From NCBI GenBank assembly GCA_008668455.1, contig RQCD01000085.1, positions 1 to 12,447 on the forward strand: a stretch of DNA of 12,447 nucleotides. Direction: 5' to 3'. The notes below the pieces were generated by a model. It was not told where the DNA came from. It saw only the letters and a list, made by a program, of their open reading frames with translations, and made no database searches. This DNA comes from Clostridia bacterium (lineage in GTDB: Bacteria; Bacillota; Clostridia; UBA1381). Of this stretch, positions 1 through 7,604 are shown piece after piece. The translations under genes were made by a program, and so were the position numbers. Numbering within the stretch: the first letter of the stretch is position 1; every line of letters starts with the position of its first letter.

Positions 1-37
1 ATACTAATAAATAGAAAGGATACCGGAGGTGTGGAAT

Positions 38-811
38 TTGTTTGCACAGGAGAGACAGAAAAAAATATGCGAAATGATCCGGGAGGGGGGTGCGGTCAGC
101 ACATCCAACCTGATGGCGCTTTTTGACGTATCGATTGAAACGGTGCGGAGAGATTTATTAAAGCTGGAGCGTGAACACAAGTTGCAGAGGGTGCATGGCG
201 GTGCGGTAACGCTGGGCGAGGTGCTGCCGTATCTGAGTCTGGAATCACGCTTGGAGGAGCGGCGTGATCAGAAAGCGGAGCTATCCAGGGTGGCGATGGC
301 TTTTATTTCGGAGGGGGATGTGATCGGCGTGGATGCCGGGAGCACTGCTGTAGATTTCGCAGATCAGCTGACGCAGCATTTTAATTCCCTCACAGTAGTC
401 ACAAGCTGTATGGACGTTTTTAACCGTCTCTGCCGACATCCAAGTATTTCTGCGATCCTATGTGCCGGTCATTATTCCAAATCCTTAAACGGTTTTTATG
501 GGCCGCTGGTGGTGGATAGTCTGAAAAAGCTGCATATGCAGAAATTCTTTATGTTTCCGGCGGCGGTTTCCCTGAAATACGGCATCTGCGATCATGAGCC
601 GCATTGGACAGAGACTATCAACCAGTATTGTGCGTCCAGCGAGGAAATCTATATTTTAGCGGACAGCAGTAAATTTGAGAAAAGCGCACTGATGAAGGTG
701 AGTGAGATGAATCCACAGTATACCTATATCACCGATTCCTCGCTTTCGCCGGAATTGAGAGAGCTGTACCGGGAAAACCAGATCCGGATTATTGCCGGCG
801 AAGAAAAGTAA
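38..811 (+). CDS. DeoR/GlpR-family transcriptional repressor
   Basis: This is a DNA-binding repressor of the DeoR family, whose members usually respond to a sugar phosphate and control carbohydrate-use genes. With the start chosen here it has 257 residues, normal for the family. The N-terminal winged helix-turn-helix (about residues 3-57) carries the family signature around VSIETVRRDL and ends in RVHGGAV. The C-terminal sensor domain has the phosphate-sugar-binding type motif VDAGST and the late motif ILADSSKFEKSA. I chose TTG at 38 because GGAGGT at 25-30 lies 7 nt upstream, and the resulting N-terminus (MFAQERQKKI) looks like typical DeoR proteins. A GTG at 29 is in frame, but it overlaps that ribosome binding site. 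No promoter is visible in the 37 nt before it, so it may belong to an operon that begins upstream of the window. The effector and target genes cannot be inferred. Confidence 0.87.
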   Translation: MFAQERQKKICEMIREGGAVSTSNLMALFDVSIETVRRDLLKLEREHKLQRVHGGAVTLGEVLPYLSLESRLEERRDQKAELSRVAMAFISEGDVIGVDAGSTAVDFADQLTQHFNSLTVVTSCMDVFNRLCRHPSISAILCAGHYSKSLNGFYGPLVVDSLKKLHMQKFFMFPAAVSLKYGICDHEPHWTETINQYCASSEEIYILADSSKFEKSALMKVSEMNPQYTYITDSSLSPELRELYRENQIRIIAGEEK

Positions 812-891
812 GGATCAGAGAGCAGTAAAACGGGGAAAGCAGGCAGTTTGATGCCGAAATTTACAAAAATGTATTTTTTTCAAAAAAAGAC

Positions 892-920
892 TTGATTTTT
901 TGGGGAAAACATGGTACAAT
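892..920 (+). promoter_or_regulatory. Housekeeping promoter of the rimP-nusA-infB operon
   Basis: A sigma-A type promoter is visible: -35 TTGATT at 892-897, a 17-nt spacer, and -10 TACAAT at 915-920. An extended -10 TG dinucleotide sits at 912-913. An A/T-rich stretch (T7 C A7 at 874-888) lies directly upstream of the -35 box and could act as an UP element. Transcription would start near 926-928, giving a leader of about 100 nt before rimP. This is the only convincing promoter seen before the operon, so it probably drives rimP through rbfA. Confidence 0.8.
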
Positions 921-942
921 AATAGATGTGTTAATAGGAGCA

Positions 943-1012
943 GTGGAAGAGTGGGTAAGAAAACCCACTCTTTCACGTTTATAAAATGATGTGCCGGAAC
1001 TTGATTCCGGCG
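943..1012 (+). promoter_or_regulatory. Structured 5' leader of rimP with two hairpins
   Basis: Two stem-loops fill most of the untranslated leader. Hairpin 1 pairs 943-956 with 963-976: 14 bp, of which 13 are Watson-Crick and one is G-U, around a 6-nt A-rich loop. Hairpin 2 pairs 993-999 with 1005-1011 (7 perfect bp, plus a U-G at 992/1012) around a 5-nt loop, and ends 17 nt before the rimP ATG. Hairpin 1 starts only about 16 nt after the predicted transcription start and is followed by CTCTTTCACG, not by a long U-run, so it is not a classical terminator. It could stabilise the mRNA, cause pausing, or be a feedback site. In enterobacteria this operon is autoregulated through its leader, but the mechanism here is unknown. 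Confidence 0.7.
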
Positions 1013-1029
1013 GCAGATTGGAGCGGACG

Positions 1030-1488
1030 ATGGCAAATGCGATAGAAAAGGCTGTTTTGGAGCTGACGGAGGAGTTGGCAGAGAAACAGGGAGTTTATGT
1101 GGTGGACGTATCCTACAAAAAGGAGAACGGCGAACGCTTTCTGCGTTTTTTTCTGGATAAGCCAGGCGGAGTCGGGATTGATGATTGCGAGGCATTCAGC
1201 CGTGCTGCGGAAACGCTTTTGGATGAAAAGGATCTGATTCCGGAGGCATATTTATTGGAGGTATCCTCTCCCGGAGTGGACCGGAAGCTTCGGACAGAGC
1301 GCGAGTTTTTATGGTATCTCGGACGTGAGGTAGAAGTGAAGCTTTATCGCGCCGCAGACGGAAAAAAAGAATTTTCCGGCATCCTTTCCGAATATCAGAA
1401 TGAGACTGCATGGATCGAGTCGGAGGGAAAAACAATTAAAGTACCGGTAAAGGAAGCGGTTTATATTCGTTTGTATTTTAAAATGTAA
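1030..1488 (+). CDS. rimP: Ribosome maturation factor RimP
   Basis: RimP is a cytoplasmic factor needed for 30S subunit maturation. The predicted protein has 152 residues, the usual family length. It shows the hallmark motif LEVSSPGVDRKL at about residues 77-88, an N-terminal alpha/beta domain before it, and a C-terminal SH3-like beta domain after it. I chose ATG 1030 because GGAG at 1020-1023 is 6 nt upstream and the N-terminus then matches the family. An in-frame GTG at 991 would add 13 residues encoded by leader hairpin 2, and it has no good ribosome binding site. rimP is the first gene of the operon, and nusA begins 28 nt after its stop. Confidence 0.95.
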   Translation: MANAIEKAVLELTEELAEKQGVYVVDVSYKKENGERFLRFFLDKPGGVGIDDCEAFSRAAETLLDEKDLIPEAYLLEVSSPGVDRKLRTEREFLWYLGREVEVKLYRAADGKKEFSGILSEYQNETAWIESEGKTIKVPVKEAVYIRLYFKM

Positions 1489-1516
1489 GGGTATCAGGAA
1501 AGGATGATAAAACGAC

Positions 1517-2581
1517 ATGAATGAGGAATTGTTAAAGGCGCTGGATGATATATGCGCAGAAAAGGGAATTGAAAAGGATGTTATTTTAGATGCACTGGAG
1601 GCGGCGCTGGTTGCTGCTTATAAACGGAATTTTGCATCGGCGCAGAATGTGGAGGTTCAGCTTGACCGCAATACCGGCGTGGTTCGGGTTGTGGCAAAGA
1701 AGGAGGTCTCTGAAATTGTTCCGGATGACGAAAAGCAGATTAAAATTTCCCTGGAGGACGCAAAGAACATCAGCGGTATTTATGAAATCGGCGATGTTGT
1801 GGATGTTGAGGTAACGCCGAAAAACTTTGGAAGAATCGCAGCCATGACAGCAAAGCAGGTGATTACACAGAGACTCCGGGAGGCAGAACGCGGAAAAATC
1901 TATAACGAGTATACAGAAAAGGCAAACGATATTGTTTCCGGTCAGGTGGATCGGATTGAATATGGAAATGTGTATGTGAATATCGGAGACGCAGAGGCAG
2001 TTCATCCCGGAAAGGAAATTCCGTCTACAGAGCAGCCGATTGCGGATTTTTTCCGGATACACGATTGGATTCGCTGCTATGTCAGCGAGGTGAAAAACGG
2101 AACAAAGGGTACACAGATTATTTTGTCCAGAACGCATCCGGGATTGGTAAAGCGGCTGTTTTTCCAGGAGGTTCCGGAAATTGCAGACGGCTTGGTGGAG
2201 ATTAAAGGTGTTGCGCGCGAGGCAGGCTCGCGGACAAAAATCGCCGTTTATTCTGCCGACCCGAATGTTGATCCGCAGGGAGCATGCATCGGTCCGAAAG
2301 GACTGCGTGTGCAGAGAATCGGCGAGGAATTAAAGGATGAGAAAATCGATATTGTAAAGTGGAGTCCGGATCCGGCAGAATTTATTGCCGCAAGTCTGAG
2401 TCCGTCTAAGGTGCTTTCGGTTACGGTCAATGAGGAGGATAAGACGGCAAGCGTTGTTGTTCCGGATTATCAGCTTTCGCTTGCAATCGGAAAATCCGGA
2501 CAGAATGTTCGCCTTGCTGCAAGACTGACCGGATGGAAGATTGATATTACAGCGGCAGAACATACCGCAGAGCCGTTCTGA
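1517..2581 (+). CDS. nusA: Transcription termination/antitermination factor NusA
   Basis: NusA binds RNA polymerase and nascent RNA and modulates pausing, intrinsic termination and antitermination. The 354-residue protein has the N-terminal RNAP-binding domain (about 1-125), an S1 domain (about 134-200, starting near DIVSGQVDRIEYG), KH1 with GPKG at 259-262, and KH2 with GKSG at 325-328. It ends soon after KH2. The acidic C-terminal repeats of E. coli NusA are absent, as is normal in Firmicutes. The connecting motif ILSRTHPGLVKRLFFQEVPE is typical. A purine-rich AGGAAAGGA precedes the start. It lies between rimP and ylxR, the standard Firmicute order. Confidence 0.97.
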   Translation: MNEELLKALDDICAEKGIEKDVILDALEAALVAAYKRNFASAQNVEVQLDRNTGVVRVVAKKEVSEIVPDDEKQIKISLEDAKNISGIYEIGDVVDVEVTPKNFGRIAAMTAKQVITQRLREAERGKIYNEYTEKANDIVSGQVDRIEYGNVYVNIGDAEAVHPGKEIPSTEQPIADFFRIHDWIRCYVSEVKNGTKGTQIILSRTHPGLVKRLFFQEVPEIADGLVEIKGVAREAGSRTKIAVYSADPNVDPQGACIGPKGLRVQRIGEELKDEKIDIVKWSPDPAEFIAASLSPSKVLSVTVNEEDKTASVVVPDYQLSLAIGKSGQNVRLAARLTGWKIDITAAEHTAEPF

Positions 2582-2616
2582 TCAAAAAACTGATTTTATG
2601 CCGTGGAGGCGGTGGA

Positions 2617-2886
2617 ATGGAGATTAATATGCCAAAGTTTATGCCTTTGAGAATGTGCACGGGATGCAGAAAATCGTATCCGAAACAAGAGCTTTTGCGG
2701 ATTGTCCGGACGGCGGAGGGCGCAGAAGCAGATCCGGCGCAGACAATGCCGGGGCGCGGCGCTTATTTGTGTAAAAAGGAAGAATGCCTTAGAATTGCCC
2801 GGAAAAAGAAAGCGTTTTCACGGCATTTTAAACAGACAATTCCGGATTCTTTTTATGAGGAGCTTTTGAAATATGTCAAAGGATAA
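2617..2886 (+). CDS. rnpM: YlxR family RNA-binding protein (RNase P modulator RnpM)
   Basis: This small basic YlxR/DUF448 protein has 89 residues. Its B. subtilis homologue binds RNase P RNA and modulates its activity. Features seen are RMCTGCRK at residues 12-19, the family motif GRGAYLC at 46-52, and four cysteines (C14, C17, C52, C57) arranged as two pairs. Pair spacing suggests a possible metal site, though not all family members keep it. I chose ATG 2617 because GGAGG at 2605-2609 is 7 nt upstream. ATG 2629, with GGAG at 2619-2622, is a credible alternative that gives a protein 4 residues shorter. The 3' end overlaps ylxQ by 14 nt, which suggests translational coupling. Confidence 0.93.
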   Translation: MEINMPKFMPLRMCTGCRKSYPKQELLRIVRTAEGAEADPAQTMPGRGAYLCKKEECLRIARKKKAFSRHFKQTIPDSFYEELLKYVKG

Positions 2887-3217
2887 GGTGCTATCAATGC
2901 TTGGAATGGCAAAACGTGCCGGATGCGTGCAGAGCGGAGCGTTTCTGTGCGAAAAAGCAATTAAAAGCCGTGTGGCAAGGCTTGTTATTTTAGCGGAGGA
3001 CAGTTCTCCGAAATCAAAAAAATCCATTACCGATGCCTGCAGGTTTTATCGGGTTCAATATATAGAATATGGAAATATGGAGCAGTTAGGGCAGTTTACG
3101 GGGAGCGATTACCGGGCGGTTGTCTCGGTGACGGATCAGAATTTTGCGCAGGCAATCCTGCAAAAATATGCCAATGCTCAGGAAAGGAATGGTGAATGCG
3201 AATGGAAGCAAAAATAA
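2873..3217 (+). CDS. ylxQ: L7Ae/L30e/S12e-family RNA-binding protein YlxQ
   Basis: This 114-residue protein is of the L7Ae type, a fold that usually binds kink-turn RNA. The N-terminal stretch MLGMAKRAGCVQSG and the following KAIKSRVARLVILAEDSS are typical of YlxQ, as is the fixed position between ylxR and infB. The exact cellular role of this paralogue is not settled. GAGGAG at 2857-2862 lies 10 nt before the ATG, inside the end of ylxR. The start overlaps ylxR by 14 nt and the 3' end overlaps infB by 22 nt. The last dozen residues (from about NAQERNGECE) are hydrophilic and not conserved in the family, so the overlap with infB probably extended this C-terminus. Confidence 0.92.
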   Translation: MSKDKVLSMLGMAKRAGCVQSGAFLCEKAIKSRVARLVILAEDSSPKSKKSITDACRFYRVQYIEYGNMEQLGQFTGSDYRAVVSVTDQNFAQAILQKYANAQERNGECEWKQK

Positions 3218-5535
3218 AGGTTCATGAAATTGCAAAGGATTTAAAGGTAACCAGCAAGGATATTGTTGAGAGGATGGCAGAAATGGGAGTGGAGCTTAAG
3301 AATCATATGTCCGTGCTGACTGAGGAACAGCTGGGAATGATTTTGGATATTTACACCCAACTGCACGATATGGGAGATGAGCCGCTGGTTCGTCCGGAGA
3401 AAAAGGAAGCAAAGCCGGAGAAAACAGCAGAGGAAGCGGAAGCAGAGACACCGGCGGTGAAAGAGGAAGCCGCTGCCGAAAAGCAAAAAGAGACTCCGAA
3501 GCCAAAGAAAAAGAAAGAGGAGGAGCCGGTTGCCGTTTCAGATGTCAGCGAGGAGGATTTGGTGATTGATGCAGATACATCCAAAACAGTCCGCTATGTT
3601 GATACCAGAACCGATACGGTAGAGCTTGACAAGATTGAAACAACCGAACGGCTGGAGGATCTTGTCACAGACGATCTTTCCAAAATGGAGGGCGGCAGAA
3701 GCAAGAAAAAGAAAAAAAATAAGAACAAGGAAAAGCAGCTTCAGAAAGAACCGGTACAGGAAAAGCGCAAGGAAAAGAAGGAAATCACCGAAACGGTTGA
3801 GCTGCCGGAATTTATCACTGTCGGCGAGCTTGCGCAGAAGCTTGGCAAGGGTGCGGCAGAAATTGTGAAAAACCTGATGATGCTTGGCATTATGGCAACC
3901 ATTACGCAGACAATCGATTATGATACGGCGGCGTTGATTGCGGAAGAACTGGGAATTCCGGTGAAAAAGGAAATTGTTTTGACAAAAGAGGATATACTAT
4001 TCCAGGAGGAGGAGGATCGGCCGGAGGATTTGGTTCCGCGGCCGCCAGTGGTAGTTGTTATGGGACACGTTGACCACGGTAAAACCTCCCTTCTGGACGC
4101 AATCCGGAATACCTCGGTAATTTCGACTGAGGCAGGCGGAATCACACAGCATATCGGTGCTTACAGTGTGCGCTTGAATGACCGGGATATTACCTTCTTA
4201 GACACACCGGGTCATGAAGCATTCACCACCATGCGTGCGCGCGGCGCGCAGGTGACCGATGTTGCAATTCTGGTGGTTGCAGCCGACGACGGCATCATGC
4301 CGCAGACGATTGAAGCCATTAATCACGCACGCGCAGCCGGCGTTACGATTGTTGTTGCAATTAACAAAATTGATAAGGAAAATGCAAATGTGGAGCGCGT
4401 GAAGGAAATGCTGACCGAGCAGGGACTCATTCCGGAGGAATGGGGCGGAGACACAGTTTGTGTAGAGGTTTCTGCAAAGCAGAATATCAATATTGACGGA
4501 CTTCTGGAAATGGTGCTTTTGATTGCCGATATGAAGGAATTGAAAGCAAACCCAAACAAGCCGGCAAAGGGAACTGTGATTGAGGCGCAGATCGACAAGG
4601 GACGCGGCCCGGTGGCAACGGTACTGGTACAGGAGGGAACGCTCCATGTCGGCGATATTGTGATTGCCGGAACGGCAGTGGGTCATGTCCGCGCCATGGT
4701 GAACGATAAGGGTAGACGTGTCAAATCCGCAGGTCCGTCCACACCGGTTGAGATTTTGGGTTTGGCAGAGGTTCCGGCAGGCGGCGACCGTTTCGGCGCC
4801 GTATCGGATGAAAAGCTTGCAAGAGAGGTTGCAGAAACACGCCGGATGGAGGAAAAGGAAACACGCTTTAATCAAACGGTGAAGGTTTCTCTGGATAATC
4901 TGTTCTCGCAGATTGACGAGGGAAATATGAAAGAGCTGAACATTATTATCAAGGCAGATGTTCAGGGATCGGTTGAGGCAGTCCGGCAGTCATTGGAGAA
5001 GCTCTCCAATGATGAGGTGCGTGTCAAGGTGATCCACGGCGGCGTTGGCGCTGTGAATGAATCGGATGTTATGCTTGCAAATGCATCCAATGCAATCATT
5101 GTCGGATTTAACGTTCGTCCGGATGCCGGTGCAAGCGCGGCGGCAGAACGGCAGGAGGTTGATATCCGGCTCTACCGTGTCATCTATCAGGCAATTGAGG
5201 AAATTGAGGCGGCAATGAAGGGCATGCTTGATCCGGAATATCAAGAAAAGGTGATCGGTCATGCCGAGGTTCGGCAAACATTTAAAGTGTCCGGTGTCGG
5301 CACAATTGCCGGCGCGTATGTCACCGACGGTAAAATTGCAAGAAACGCACAGGTTCGTCTTGTGCGTGACGGTATTGTGGTTCACGAGGGTTCAATCGAC
5401 AGTCTGAAACGCTTCAAGGATGATGCAAAAGAGGTTGCAGAAAGCTTTGAATGCGGTATCGGAATTGAAAAGTTTAATGACCTTAAAGAGGGCGATGTGA
5501 TTGAGTGCTTTATTATGGAGGAAATTGAACGGTAG
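3196..5535 (+). CDS. infB: Translation initiation factor IF-2
   Basis: IF2 is the GTPase that brings fMet-tRNA to the 30S subunit and promotes subunit joining. The protein has 779 residues. The order is: an IF2N helical domain (about 3-55, IKVHEIAKDLKV), a charged linker rich in Lys, Glu and Ala (about 62-200), a second IF2N domain (about 203-260), the G domain, EF-Tu-like domain II, domain III and the C-terminal fMet-tRNA-binding domain. G-domain motifs are G1 GHVDHGKT (290-297), G3 DTPGH (336-340), G4 NKID (390-393) and SAK for G5. ATG 3196 is preferred because AAAGGA at 3183-3188 is 7 nt upstream. ATG 3202 is possible. The start lies inside the end of ylxQ (22-nt overlap). Confidence 0.98.
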   Translation: MRMEAKIKVHEIAKDLKVTSKDIVERMAEMGVELKNHMSVLTEEQLGMILDIYTQLHDMGDEPLVRPEKKEAKPEKTAEEAEAETPAVKEEAAAEKQKETPKPKKKKEEEPVAVSDVSEEDLVIDADTSKTVRYVDTRTDTVELDKIETTERLEDLVTDDLSKMEGGRSKKKKKNKNKEKQLQKEPVQEKRKEKKEITETVELPEFITVGELAQKLGKGAAEIVKNLMMLGIMATITQTIDYDTAALIAEELGIPVKKEIVLTKEDILFQEEEDRPEDLVPRPPVVVVMGHVDHGKTSLLDAIRNTSVISTEAGGITQHIGAYSVRLNDRDITFLDTPGHEAFTTMRARGAQVTDVAILVVAADDGIMPQTIEAINHARAAGVTIVVAINKIDKENANVERVKEMLTEQGLIPEEWGGDTVCVEVSAKQNINIDGLLEMVLLIADMKELKANPNKPAKGTVIEAQIDKGRGPVATVLVQEGTLHVGDIVIAGTAVGHVRAMVNDKGRRVKSAGPSTPVEILGLAEVPAGGDRFGAVSDEKLAREVAETRRMEEKETRFNQTVKVSLDNLFSQIDEGNMKELNIIIKADVQGSVEAVRQSLEKLSNDEVRVKVIHGGVGAVNESDVMLANASNAIIVGFNVRPDAGASAAAERQEVDIRLYRVIYQAIEEIEAAMKGMLDPEYQEKVIGHAEVRQTFKVSGVGTIAGAYVTDGKIARNAQVRLVRDGIVVHEGSIDSLKRFKDDAKEVAESFECGIGIEKFNDLKEGDVIECFIMEEIER

Positions 5536-5564
5536 ATGCCTTTTGAACCGGAAAGGAAAACAAA

Positions 5565-5909
5565 ATGGCAAAGGAAAGAATCAATAAAATTAATGAGGAA
5601 ATAAGAAGAGAATTGAGCGCAATTATCCGGGATTTAAAGGATAGCCGCATTCCGATGATGACAAGCGTTGTTGCAGTGCGGGTGACAAATGATCTGAGCT
5701 ATGCAAAGGTTTATGTCAGCGTGATGGGGGATGAGGAGGTGCAGAAAAAAGCGCTGGCAGGCTTAAGAAGCGCCGCTGGCTTTGTGCGCCGCGAGGTGGG
5801 ACGCCGTCTCACACTTCGGCATACTCCGGAAGTTCTTTTTGAATTGGATCATTCCATTGAGCATGGAGCACATATTAATCAGATGCTCAATGATATTAAT
5901 CATCAATAG
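5565..5909 (+). CDS. rbfA: Ribosome-binding factor A
   Basis: RbfA is a cold-shock-associated KH-like protein that matures the 30S subunit near the 5' end of 16S rRNA. The 114-residue product has the expected start (MAKERINKINEEIRRELS), the central DLSYAKVYVSVMG strand segment, and the C-terminal RHTPEVLFELDHSIEHGAHI motif typical of the family. AAAGGA at 5552-5557 is 7 nt before the ATG. It follows infB by 29 nt. A terminator-like hairpin begins just after its stop, so rbfA may be the last gene of most transcripts from the rimP promoter. Confidence 0.96.
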   Translation: MAKERINKINEEIRRELSAIIRDLKDSRIPMMTSVVAVRVTNDLSYAKVYVSVMGDEEVQKKALAGLRSAAGFVRREVGRRLTLRHTPEVLFELDHSIEHGAHINQMLNDINHQ

Positions 5910-5910
5910 C

Positions 5911-5950
5911 AAAATCAGGCGCGTTCTGAAAAAGAGCTGTGCCTGTTTTT
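5911..5950 (+). terminator. Intrinsic terminator or attenuator between rbfA and nrnA
   Basis: CAGGC at 5916-5920 pairs with GCCTG at 5941-5945. The stem continues inward with G-U, C-G and G-U pairs, then after a bulged C with four more pairs (5924-5927 with 5933-5936) around a GAAAA loop. Five T residues follow directly at 5946-5950, and four A residues lie upstream. This is the form of a rho-independent terminator. Because no clear promoter follows before nrnA, it may terminate only in part and reduce read-through into the nrnA-trmR-trhP genes. Confidence 0.65.
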
Positions 5951-5978
5951 GGTGTATAGAAGGGAAGTGAGATACGGT

Positions 5979-6932
5979 ATGAGAAACATGATGGAATATC
6001 TTCTGTCGGCAGAGTCGATTCTGATCCTGGCACATGAAGCAGAGGACGCAGACGCAATCGGAAGCGGTCTTGCGTTGATGGAGGTGCTGCGTGCAGCGGG
6101 AAAACGCGCAGATTTTCTCTTAAGCGATGAACCGGAGCGGCATTTGAAGTTTATGGTGCAAGAACCATGGGTATATGCTGACGGAATGGAGATTCCGGAA
6201 TATGAGCTTTGTGCCGCAATTGACTGCGGAGATTTGGAGCGGATCGGAAAACGCAGATTTTTGTTTGAGAGGGCAAAGAAAACGGTCAATATTGACCATC
6301 ACTATACCAATCCGGAGTATGGCATGATGAATCTGGTGGATGGAAGTGCGTGCGCAGCGGGAGAAATCCTGTGTGAAATGTTTCAGAAAACCAATACGCC
6401 GCTCACGGACGAGGCAGCAAAGAATCTTTATATAGCAATTATGAGCGATAGCGGCGGCTTGCGCTATGAAAGTGCAAGTCCTAAAACGCTTCGCCTGACG
6501 GCAGATCTGATGGAGTATGGCTTTGATCATGCTCAGCTTTGCAGAAAACTGTTTGACAGTCAGGATTACAGAGTTTTAGAGCTTCGGGCGCATGTGGTGC
6601 AGAATATCCACCGGTATTTTGAAAACCGACTTGCGGTTGTTGCGCTTTCAGAAGAAATATTTGACGATTTTGGGGTATCGGAAAAGGATACCGGAGATTT
6701 GGTGAATCTTCCGCGCTCGCTCACGGAAACGGAAATTGCAGTTTCCCTGCGGGAAACCCCGGAAAAAATCAAAATCAGTTTTCGTTCCAACGGACGCTAC
6801 AATGTGGCAGAAATTGCGGAAAAAATCGGCGGCGGCGGTCATAAAATGGCGGCAGGCGCAAGAATTGAGGGAAAAAGCTTAGAGGAAGCAGAGAAAATTG
6901 TTTTTACTTTGTGTAAGGATGTTTTGAAATGA
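5979..6932 (+). CDS. nrnA: DHH/DHHA1 phosphoesterase NrnA (nanoRNase / pAp phosphatase)
   Basis: NrnA removes nucleotides from very short RNA oligonucleotides and dephosphorylates 3'-phosphoadenosine 5'-phosphate; it works in the cytoplasm with Mn2+. The 317-residue length matches the family. Metal-binding motifs are DADAIGS at 23-29, a DCGD motif in the middle of the first domain, and DHH at 106-108. The C-terminal DHHA1 domain has GGGGHKMAAG, with the key His at 288. I chose ATG 5979, the first ATG that gives the family N-terminus. An in-frame TTG at 5949 lies in the T-run of the preceding terminator and is unlikely. The ribosome binding site for 5979 is weak (AGGGA is 13 nt upstream), so ATG 5988 or 5991 cannot be excluded. 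The stop overlaps the trmR start as ATGA. Confidence 0.92.
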   Translation: MRNMMEYLLSAESILILAHEAEDADAIGSGLALMEVLRAAGKRADFLLSDEPERHLKFMVQEPWVYADGMEIPEYELCAAIDCGDLERIGKRRFLFERAKKTVNIDHHYTNPEYGMMNLVDGSACAAGEILCEMFQKTNTPLTDEAAKNLYIAIMSDSGGLRYESASPKTLRLTADLMEYGFDHAQLCRKLFDSQDYRVLELRAHVVQNIHRYFENRLAVVALSEEIFDDFGVSEKDTGDLVNLPRSLTETEIAVSLRETPEKIKISFRSNGRYNVAEIAEKIGGGGHKMAAGARIEGKSLEEAEKIVFTLCKDVLK

Positions 6933-7588
6933 TAGAATATGACCAGGATGCAATTGTACATCCGTATATAACCGAATATCTCCGAAAAACTGTTCCGCCA
7001 CATGAAGGCATTTTAAAGGAATTAGAAACGTATGCAAAGGAACACAGCGTTCCGATTGTACAGCCGGAAACGGCGCAGCTTCTGACCGTTTTATGTGCGA
7101 TGGTTCGTCCGGTCCGGATTTTAGAAATCGGATGTGCAATCGGTTATTCGGCAATTTTGATGTCGGAAAGCCTGCAGGAGGGCGGCACGGTTACAACGGT
7201 GGAATGGGATCATGAAATGGCGGAGCTGGCGAAAAGGAATATTGCGTCAGCCGGCTTATCCGAAAGCATTCATGTTCTGGAAAAGGACGCAAAGGAGCTT
7301 TTGCCAACCCTGAGCGGAGAATACGACTTGATTTTTTTAGACGGTCCGAAAGCGCATTATATCCATATGCTGAATGACTGTATCCGGCTTTTGAAAAAGG
7401 GCGGTGTTTTAGTGTCGGACAATGTGCTTTATAAGGGCATGACTGCTGATGACAGTCATGTTGTACGTAGAAAAATTACCATTGTGAAGCGGCTGCGGCA
7501 TTTTATCGCAGCGCAGCAGCAGCGGAAGGAATTAAAATCGGTGCTGTTGCCGTTGGGAGACGGCGTGACGGTGTCGGTACGGATATAA
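6929..7588 (+). CDS. trmR: tRNA 5-hydroxyuridine methyltransferase TrmR (YrrM-like O-methyltransferase)
   Basis: This is an S-adenosylmethionine-dependent, metal-dependent O-methyltransferase of 219 residues, related to catechol/caffeoyl-CoA O-methyltransferases. The SAM-binding motif LEIGCAIGYSA is at 65-75. The conserved acidic sites FLDGPK (D138) and SDN (D164-N165) fit the metal and substrate site of the family. The next gene is a U32-type hydroxylase. In B. subtilis the equivalent pair (yrrM with yrrN/yrrO) forms 5-methoxyuridine at tRNA position 34, with TrmR methylating 5-hydroxyuridine. That context makes TrmR far more likely than a small-molecule methyltransferase. It overlaps nrnA by 4 nt (ATGA), which suggests translational coupling. 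Confidence 0.85.
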   Translation: MIEYDQDAIVHPYITEYLRKTVPPHEGILKELETYAKEHSVPIVQPETAQLLTVLCAMVRPVRILEIGCAIGYSAILMSESLQEGGTVTTVEWDHEMAELAKRNIASAGLSESIHVLEKDAKELLPTLSGEYDLIFLDGPKAHYIHMLNDCIRLLKKGGVLVSDNVLYKGMTADDSHVVRRKITIVKRLRHFIAAQQQRKELKSVLLPLGDGVTVSVRI

Positions 7589-7604
7589 AGAAATGGAGAA
7601 TAAT

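Noticed and set aside
862..880. TACA-AAAA-TGTA mini-hairpin followed by seven T residues after the DeoR gene
   Set aside because: The stem is only four A/T-rich pairs, too weak to call a terminator. The T7/A7 stretch is better explained as A/T-rich sequence upstream of the rimP promoter.
815..1195. 126-codon open frame on the minus strand across the rimP leader and start
   Set aside because: It overlaps the promoter, the leader and the true rimP frame, has no ribosome binding site, and its translation is low-complexity Pro/Ser/Leu text with no family likeness.
4198..4875. 225-codon minus-strand open frame opposite infB
   Set aside because: It is antisense to the highly conserved IF2 G domain and is Cys/His/Asn-rich, as expected from the complement of a coding frame. 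No independent signals support it.
5951..5978. TATAGA at 5955-5960 as a promoter for nrnA
   Set aside because: No -35-like hexamer lies at the right distance, and the site falls directly after the terminator T-run.
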